Shown here: piece by piece, positions 8,401 to 13,100 of the stretch | How the letters are laid out: each line of letters starts with the position of its first letter | Numbering within the stretch: position 1 is the first letter of the stretch | Assembly: GCA_013694885.1 (NCBI GenBank) | Contig: JACDBO010000456.1 | Coordinates: 1-14,012, forward strand | Direction: 5' to 3' | Length of the DNA stretch: 14,012 bases | Source: Chloroflexia bacterium | Lineage (GTDB): Bacteria; Chloroflexota; Chloroflexia; Thermomicrobiales; UBA6265 | Made by a program: the position numbers and the translations under genes | The notes under the pieces: generated by a model | Told to the model about the DNA's origin: nothing | Database searches by the model: none | Seen by the model: the letters and a program-made list of their open reading frames with translations, nothing else

Positions 8401-8594
8401 GCCGGATCACCGGTGACGTGGACACGGACAGCCTGGCGGAGTGCGCCGTCCCGCCCGGCGAAGAGCGGCAGCGACGCGATCCGCGCGGTGAGAGGACCGA
8501 GCGCGACATCGACACCCTCACTGCCGCCGACCAGTTCCTCCCAGTATGGATGCAGCCCCCATGCCTGCTCGACCCGCTCGACCGTGACCTCCAT
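5472..8594 (-). CDS. Glycoside hydrolase family 38-type protein (alpha-mannosidase-like)
   Basis: The protein has 1,040 residues from ATG 8594. An N-terminal beta-rich domain (about 1-128) precedes the GH38 catalytic barrel (about 130-450), a helical part, and mutarotase-like beta-sandwiches to the C terminus. The zinc motif HHSHLDIGYTD at 138-148 supplies His141 and Asp143. SAMQTDVPG gives Asp258 as candidate nucleophile and metal ligand. LFDEHTWGASNPWGG gives His506 as candidate fourth ligand. In GH38 enzymes these residues hydrolyse alpha-mannosides with retention, but this branch (DIGYTD, DEHTWGA) is divergent from lysosomal or Golgi enzymes, so mannose specificity is unproven. No signal peptide is seen. 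An upstream ATG at 8657 adds 21 residues but has no Shine-Dalgarno, whereas GGGAG lies seven bases before 8594. It is flanked by ABM and PHA-system genes without tight spacing, so it may be monocistronic. Confidence 0.85.
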   Translation of the reverse strand: MEVTVERVEQAWGLHPYWEELVGGSEGVDVALGPLTARIASLPLFAGRDGALRQAVRVHVTGDPAGSRRLDIAIARDGRDLDRGTLSLRGEPVSLLLLVPEVAVATPHLVRLSPEGAEEVEIAIDVAPRRKWTVDIIHHSHLDIGYTDPQAVVLNQQLGYLDAALDLIDETDDWSDDARFRWNVETTWPLRHWLTRRPRAERKRFFARVREGRIEVNALPFSMHTEALSIDELARQLDFAVELRDQHGIEIVSAMQTDVPGATLGLATVLTDAGVENLAVAHNFAGRSVPYLHDGQELRRPFWWEAPSGKRLLVWYTDTALGSAYMDGNLVGLASDYTEALAMLPEYLQALESHAYPYGTRFGWAGPSPSLTLTRVPDSLDVLHLRVQGTWADNAPPSPVPATIARTWNETWAYPRLRMATNREFFARVRERAGDDLPVYRGDWTDWWADGIGAAAVALGFNRHAQATVRTAQTLHALADQVTAEGEDINGAVARTYDEMALFDEHTWGASNPWGGDLDRVSSGDRQWGRKAAYAHAAAERSNALLDAARARLAPLASLATTDGAGTGLLVVNPSSWPRTDLVRLFVPESRLPPGERFAVRDLADGQPLPCLVEPREHPRYRTRGRWLTFLARRVPPVGYARYALVAVGDAGTGVEPVAVDEPLRSDTFDVRFDAVVAVVTGITDLRHERELVAAGGPFGFGQVIYDRYGSAPGFNHLSSRTRAVDLALLGSRATAGYGVVTGRERNAVADRVTWRARIDGAEWVETTLTLPRGANRLEITCRVMKRATPEKESLYVAFPFAMERPRVSWEITGGVAGDGRAVVPGSARHFRAMRHWATLEEDGAPPVAWATAEAPLVQRGTIHIPYAPFPSSLPPERERPGTIFSWAMNNIWDTNFPHQQGGEAIFRYAVAVPAADEDAAVLGRASAAALTMPLVGIASPRRGEALATTVRSSMAAVDHPAVEITHLATSRGGRDLTLFLQSIAEEPVETRIDFGALPVRAAWLGDAHEREVAPVPVVGRRVTVRMLAFGYRALAIELG

Positions 8595-8601
8595 GATGTC
8601 G

Positions 8602-8606
8602 CTCCC
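8602..8606 (-). promoter_or_regulatory. Shine-Dalgarno favouring start 8594 of the GH38 gene
   Basis: On the minus strand GGGAG is followed by seven bases and ATG 8594. The alternative ATG at 8657 is preceded by GCTCCTCACA, which has no purine-rich site. Conservation of the extra 21 residues in homologues would overturn this choice. Confidence 0.45.
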
Positions 8607-8686
8607 ACATTCCTCGCGCACCCAGATCGCCTGGCCGTTCGCCAGTGTCGCGGGCATTGTGAGGAGCGGCCGCGAGACGTCAACAG

Positions 8687-8779
8687 GTAGGGGCGCATGG
8701 CGTGCGCCCGGCGTCCGGGCGGCGACATCTATCCAGGATATTGGCCTTCGGCCAATGGGCGGATGCCATCCGCCCCTAC
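8687..8779 (+). repeat. 93-bp nested palindromic intergenic repeat (copy B, intact)
   Basis: The ends are imperfect inverted repeats: GTAGGGGCGCATGGCGTGCG at the left and GGATGCCATCCGCCCCTAC at the right. Each end is itself nearly palindromic. The interior carries GGCGACATC and a stem ATTGGCC-TTC-GGCCAAT (8740-8756). It sits between the PHA-system gene and the GH38 gene, both on the minus strand. Terminal symmetry, internal stem and a second diverged copy at 3268-3352 in the opposite orientation indicate a dispersed REP/MITE-like family. No open frame or transposase is present inside it. Confidence 0.8.
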
Positions 8780-8798
8780 CTCAATGCGCGTTCTGCCG

Positions 8799-9104
8799 TC
8801 AGGGACGCAGCAGGCGCTCGGCGCGCTCGCGGATCGTGGCCTCGATGGTGCCCTGGAACGGTTTGGCGGCCCAGGGCAGCTCGCCGTTGATGGCGACCTC
8901 ACTCTCCCGCGCCTCGATCTTGCCGGCGAGGGCGAAGCCCATCGCCTTGAACGAGAAGTCGCCGGAGTTGCCGCTCCACTGCTCGTGCAGGTCGGTGATG
9001 CGGTCGCCGTACTGCTCCTTTACGTCGCGCAGCATCCCCTGGATGCGGGAGAGTGCTTCCTGCTCTCCGAGCTGGTGCGGAATCGTCATCGACATCTTCG
9101 GCAC
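8799..9104 (-). CDS. Polyhydroxyalkanoic acid system (PHA_gran_rgn) family protein
   Basis: This 101-residue protein resembles the small family named for association with PHA granule systems in proteobacteria. Here it is solitary, so a PHA role is not implied. The pattern seen is MSMTIPHQLGEQEALSRIQ, a helix through MLRDVKEQYG, beta strands with SGNSGDFSFKAMGFALAGKI, then ELPWAAKPFQGTIEATIRE. The alternating strands and final PF-GTIEA-IRE helix are the family signature. I chose GTG 9104 because GGAGGAG lies eight bases upstream. ATG 9095 (no good Shine-Dalgarno) and ATG 9140 (adds Arg/Gly/His-rich residues) are alternatives. It is divergent from the nuclease lipoprotein gene, sharing a 113-bp intergenic region. 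Structurally this is a short Bet v1-like or SRPBCC-like alpha/beta unit by family impression only. Confidence 0.75.
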   Translation of the reverse strand: MPKMSMTIPHQLGEQEALSRIQGMLRDVKEQYGDRITDLHEQWSGNSGDFSFKAMGFALAGKIEARESEVAINGELPWAAKPFQGTIEATIRERAERLLRP

Positions 9105-9112
9105 GGGTTCGG

Positions 9113-9119
9113 CTCCTCC
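9113..9119 (-). promoter_or_regulatory. Shine-Dalgarno deciding the GTG start of the PHA-system family gene
   Basis: GGAGGAG on the minus strand is eight bases from GTG 9104. It lies inside the reading frame that an ATG 9140 start would use, which argues against that longer form. Confidence 0.5.
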
Positions 9120-9151
9120 ACGATGGTGTCTACCACGCAATCAACCGCTCG

Positions 9152-9178
9152 GTTATACCGCATCCCCTCTTCAGACAA
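9152..9178 (-). promoter_or_regulatory. Possible sigma70-like promoter for the PHA-system family gene
   Basis: On the minus strand TTGTCT (9178-9173) and TATAAC (9157-9152) are separated by 15 bases. This is shorter than the usual 16-18. The location, about 40 bases upstream of the ribosome binding site in an AT-richer patch of a divergent intergenic region, is right. This is a motif match only. Confidence 0.25.
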
Positions 9179-9217
9179 CCGTCGGGTATGCTTCCGGCCT
9201 TGAGCGAAAGGACCTCG

Positions 9218-9838
9218 ATGCACTGGTCGTGGCTTGCTCGCCCTGTTCATCGCCTGAAGGCGCGCGTCCTTGTCGTCGCCGGCTTCGTGTTGGTGACGAC
9301 TGGGTGTCTCCCCGTCGCCTCCGGGGATGACCCGACGCGGACGCCCGGCACCGGCACGGGCGGATTCGACACCGCCGGCCTCACCGGCGATGAGCTGCCG
9401 GACGACACCGAGAGCGCCACGGTTGCCGATGTCGTCGACGGCGACACCATCGAGGTCACCTTCCTGCCCGACAACCGCCAGGTCGACCTCCGTCTGATCG
9501 GCATCAACGCGCCGGAGTCGGTGCGCCCGAACTACCCGGTCGAGTGCTACGGACCGGAGGCGGGCACGCGGTTGGCGGCGCTGCTGCCGGTCGGCACGGT
9601 TGTCTATCTGGAGCGCGATGTCTCCGACCGCGACCAGTTCGGCCGCCTGCTTCGCCACGTCTGGATCGTCGACGAGGCGACGGACGGCGCGTTCCTGGTC
9701 AGCGAGATGCTGGTTCGCGGCGGCTTCGTCGATGCCCGCGTCTACCCGCCCGACGAGCGCCACACGCAGCGCCTCGCCGACGCCGAGCGCGCCGCCCGGG
9801 ACGACCGCGTCGGGATGTGGGGCGGGTGCGAGGGGTAA
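9218..9838 (+). CDS. Thermonuclease-type (SNase-like) secreted lipoprotein
   Basis: The protein has 206 residues. A positively charged n-region (HRLKAR) and a hydrophobic stretch VLVVAGFVLV lead to a lipobox-like VTTGC, so Cys30 is the predicted lipid-modified residue of a surface-anchored protein. After a Gly/Thr/Asp linker, the SNase domain runs from about 67 to 206: DGDTIEV at 74-80, RLIGINAPES at 92-101 with Arg92 and Glu100 matching the S. aureus catalytic Arg35 and Glu43, and FGR with Arg143 matching Arg87. The Ca2+ ligand Asp40 is Asn97 here. Cys110 and Cys204 could form a disulphide. The family cuts DNA and RNA endonucleolytically. ATG 9218 has AAAGGA five bases upstream; an in-frame ATG at 9188 lacks one. 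It lies upstream of the phosphodiesterase/5'-nucleotidase gene on the same strand, suggesting shared nucleic-acid scavenging. Confidence 0.88.
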   Translation: MHWSWLARPVHRLKARVLVVAGFVLVTTGCLPVASGDDPTRTPGTGTGGFDTAGLTGDELPDDTESATVADVVDGDTIEVTFLPDNRQVDLRLIGINAPESVRPNYPVECYGPEAGTRLAALLPVGTVVYLERDVSDRDQFGRLLRHVWIVDEATDGAFLVSEMLVRGGFVDARVYPPDERHTQRLADAERAARDDRVGMWGGCEG

Positions 9839-9868
9839 TACGGCACCTGGTTGAACGCGGTGGCAAAG

Positions 9869-9917
9869 GCGCCCACCCCCAACTCCTCCCCCGAGCGCGG
9901 GAGAGGGGAGCGCTTCC
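9869..9917. repeat. Partial copy of the GC-rich palindromic element
   Basis: ACCCCCAACTCCTCCCCC, then GAGCGC, then GGGAGAGGGG matches the right half of the 4925-5025 element read in reverse: the reverse complement of 5001-5018 there is ACCCCCAACCCCTCTCCC. The stem is imperfect. It lies 30-80 bases after the nuclease stop codon and could act as a transcript-end hairpin, but there is no T-tract. Confidence 0.6.
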
Positions 9918-9940
9918 CATGAGCCAGGCGGATTCCGCAT

Positions 9941-9963
9941 AACACCGCGCGGGTGTTGTGTTT
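9941..9963 (+). terminator. Possible weak intrinsic terminator after the nuclease gene
   Basis: AACACC (9941-9946) pairs with GGTGTT (9952-9957) around a five-base loop and is followed by GTGTTT. The stem is only six pairs and the T-run is short. The position, about 100 bases after the nuclease stop and before the promoter-like region of the next gene, is suitable. Confidence 0.3.
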
Positions 9964-10010
9964 CCGTCTCGCCGCGCACGACCGGAACCAGGAACGTTTC
10001 CCGCGGCATT

Positions 10011-10064
10011 TTGACGTTCGTATTTCGACAATCTATTGACGACGGATAACGCGCACGCTAAGAG
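10011..10064 (+). promoter_or_regulatory. Promoter-like region of the phosphodiesterase/5'-nucleotidase gene
   Basis: Two TTGACG hexamers occur in the most AT-rich patch of the gap, at 10011-10016 and 10036-10041. The second is followed after 17 bases by TAAGAG (10059-10064), a modest -10. The rest of the 307-bp gap 9839-10145 holds the two hairpins described separately and a possible 15-codon leader frame. I saw no clear PHO-box-like direct repeats, but this was an inspection by eye only. Confidence 0.4.
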
Positions 10065-10145
10065 GGACGTGAACAAGAAGCCGCATTCGGTTCACCGACT
10101 GGAGCGCCGAACGTGAGCGACGACCCGAGAGGGAGGGAGACCCTG

Positions 10146-13100
10146 ATGTCCGGTTACGCCGTTCGTCGACCGCACCGGCTGTCCATGCTGCTCGCGCTGC
10201 TGGCAACCTTCGGCATGATCGCCACGCCGCTCGCCGCGCGGCAGGCGACACCGACCGCCTCTCCGGTCGCCTCTCCGGCCGCCGGTGGAGGCGACGCTCC
10301 GCTCATCTTCTTCGCGGCCGACGGGATGCGGCCCGACCTCGTGCAGCGCTACAGCGAAGCCGGGTTGACCCCGACCTTCGCCGACCTGATGGCCTCCGGC
10401 GTCGCCGGCGACAACGGCCTGCTCCAGGGCTTCCCGCCAAACACCGGCGTCGGCTGGGCGACGCTGGCCACCGGCACCTGGCCGGGCGAGCACGGCTCGA
10501 CGAACAACACCTTTCACCGCACCGGCGAAGCCGACTTCAACAACCGGACCAGTGCCTACCAGCCGAACGTGCTCCAGGCGCAGACCATCGCCCAGGCCGC
10601 CGAGCAGGCCGGCAAGACCGTCGTCTCCGTCGAGTGGGTCGCCAGCCGCGGGCTCGACCCGGCGCTCAACGGACCGGTGGTCGACTTCCGCTCCCAGTTC
10701 TCCGACACCGGCATCCTCGCCAACTACGACGTGCCGGGCCAGCCGGCCGGGGCAGACCGCTTCGGTGTCAGCTACCAGCGGCAGGACCTGCGCCCGGCCG
10801 AGGGCTGGAGCAACGTCCCGGAGTCGTTCTCCCCGGCGATGGAGCAGCAGCTCGTCGTCACCAGCGAGGACGAGGAGGTCAACCCGACCCGCGCCTTCGA
10901 CCTCTACATCTACGACTCGACTGACGATAGCCAGACCAACTACGACAAGGTCGCCGCCGTCCCCGCCGATGCCGCCTCGCCACTCGCGTCGCCCGTAGCC
11001 TCTCCTGTCGCATCACCCTCGGCATCGCCAGTGGCCTCGCCGGTGGCGATGAGCGGGAGCAAGGACGGTTTCGACGCAGTCGGCGAACTCGAAGCCGGCG
11101 GCTGGAGCAACGTCAAGGTCGAACTCTCCGGCGAGCGGGCCGGCCAGACGGCCGGTTTCTACCTCAAGCTGATCGACCTCGCGCCCGACCTCTCCCGGTT
11201 CCGCATCTACTACACGCCGGTCGCCCACGCGAATGCCAGCTACCTGGGCTGCGACGCCCAGCCGGGTTGCGCCGAGTCCTTCGAGGAGGAGCTCAACAGT
11301 CTCTACCCGACCGCCATCGCCGCCGACTTCGCGCCGCTCGAAGGCGGAATCATCGACGAGGAGACCTACACCGAGCAAGGGCTGATGTGGGCCGATGCCC
11401 ACCACGCCTACCTGCGCTACATCATCCAGGGTCTCGGTGTGCAACCGGACCTGCTGATGCTCGGCACTCCGATCACCGACGAGTTCAGCCACCAGTTCCT
11501 CGGCCTGAACACCGAGACCGGTCCGGACGGTAGCCCAAACCCGTACTACGACGACCTCAACGGCGACGGGCAGAAAGACGGACTCGTCGAGGCGCGCGAG
11601 GGCTACATCCAGTCCGCCTACCAGCTCGCCGACCAGACGCTGGCGATCGGCCGGGCTCTCGTCGAGGGCGAGGAGAATGTCTTCGTCTCGTCCGACCACG
11701 GGTTCGCGCCGCAGTGGTACGCCGTCAACGCCCCGCTTGCGCTTCAGCAAGCCGGTCTAACGCCCGCCGAAGTGCCATCCAACTGCCGAACCCCGGAGGA
11801 CGGCCCGCCCGAGCAGGTGATGGCCAAGGTCTGCTGGGCCGGCGGCACGGCGCAGGTCTACCTCAACGTCGTCGACCGCGACCCGACAGGCGTCGTGCCC
11901 GAGGAGGAGTACGAGACCGTCCGCGACCAGGTCATCCAGGCGTTCGAGGGCATCACCGACCCGAACAACCCCAACGCGGGGGTCGTCGACCGCGTCTTCC
12001 GCAAGGAGGAGCTGCGCGACGTGCAGGGCACCGACGCGCTGCACCCGAGCCGCTCCGGCGATGTGGTGGTGACGCTCTCGCCGCCCTACCAGTTCGACGC
12101 GGCGACACCGGGCGAGCTGATCGCGCCGTCCCAGTTCTTCGGCCAGCATGGCTACCTGCCGGATCTGGTCGACCTCGACCACAACATCAACCTGCACGGC
12201 ACCTTCCTCGCCGCCGGACCGGGCATCAGGCAGGGACCGCCGGTGCCTGGGGTGCGCGCCATCGACCTCGCGCCGACGGCCGCCTTCCTGCTCGGCATCC
12301 CCGGCCCGACGAGCGCCCGCGGGAAAATCCTCTACGAGATCGTGCAGGGCGGGGACACGCTGCGCGAAGTAACGATCCTCAACATCAGCGACTTCCACGG
12401 TCAGATCGTCCCGCTCTCGGCCTCGGCCGACGACCTCGAGGACGAGGGCGCGGAGAACCCGAGCTTCGGGGTCGGCGGCGCCGCCTACCTCAAGCCGTGG
12501 CTGGACCTGTACCGGGCGGAGGCGAAGGACGGCGCGATCCTCGTTGCCGCCGGGGACTCGATCGGCGCGACCCCGCCAATCTCGGCCTTCTTCGACGACC
12601 AACCGACGATCGAGATGATGAATGCGCTCGGCTTCGACGCCGATGGCATCGGCAACCACAACTTCGATGTCGGCGCGGAGTTCTTCGCCGGTACGATCAT
12701 CCCGGTCGCCGAGTTCCAGTATCTCTCCGCGAACATCGTCGGTGTCCCCAACGCTACGCCGATGGTGCTCGCCAGCCCCGTCGCGTCGCCCGTCGCGGGA
12801 AACGGGACGAATGCACCGTGGGCGCCGGCGACGACGTTCGACTTCAACGGCGTCACGCTCGGCCTGATCGGCTTCTCCAACCCGGACATCCCCCAACTGA
12901 CGCGACCGGGCGCGCTCGGGTCGTTCGAAGTCACCGACCCGGTGCCGGCGATCGACGCCCAGGCGGCGGAGCTGCGTGGACAAGGTGTCCCGGTGGTCGT
13001 GGCGATGGGCCACATGGGCGCCACCAGCGGCACGTTCGCCGACCCCGCCGGACCCGGTGTTGATGTCGCCGATAGCGTCGTCGGCGTCGACGCGCTCCTC

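Noticed and set aside
6987..8690. 567-codon open frame on the plus strand
   Set aside because: It is antisense to the GH38 gene, and its translation is Arg/Gly/Val-rich with no motifs.
8697..9203. 168-codon open frame on the plus strand starting in the 93-bp repeat
   Set aside because: Its first residues derive from the structured repeat and the rest is antisense to the PHA-system gene.
9086..10009. 307-codon open frame on the minus strand
   Set aside because: It is antisense to the SNase lipoprotein, which has a signal sequence, lipobox and catalytic motifs. It also crosses the intergenic hairpins.
10164..10240. Twin-arginine (Tat) signal in the fusion protein
   Set aside because: RRPHRL lacks the usual RRxFLK context. 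A Sec-type signal peptide fits better, although Tat cannot be fully excluded.
10973..11049. Tandem DNA repeat as a possible CRISPR or VNTR
   Set aside because: The units are 9-12 bp, in frame, with varied synonymous codons, and encode an Ala-Ser-Pro linker. There are no spacers.
11714..13063. 449-codon open frame on the plus strand
   Set aside because: It is in another frame of the fusion gene. Its product is Arg/Pro/Gly-rich without domain signatures.
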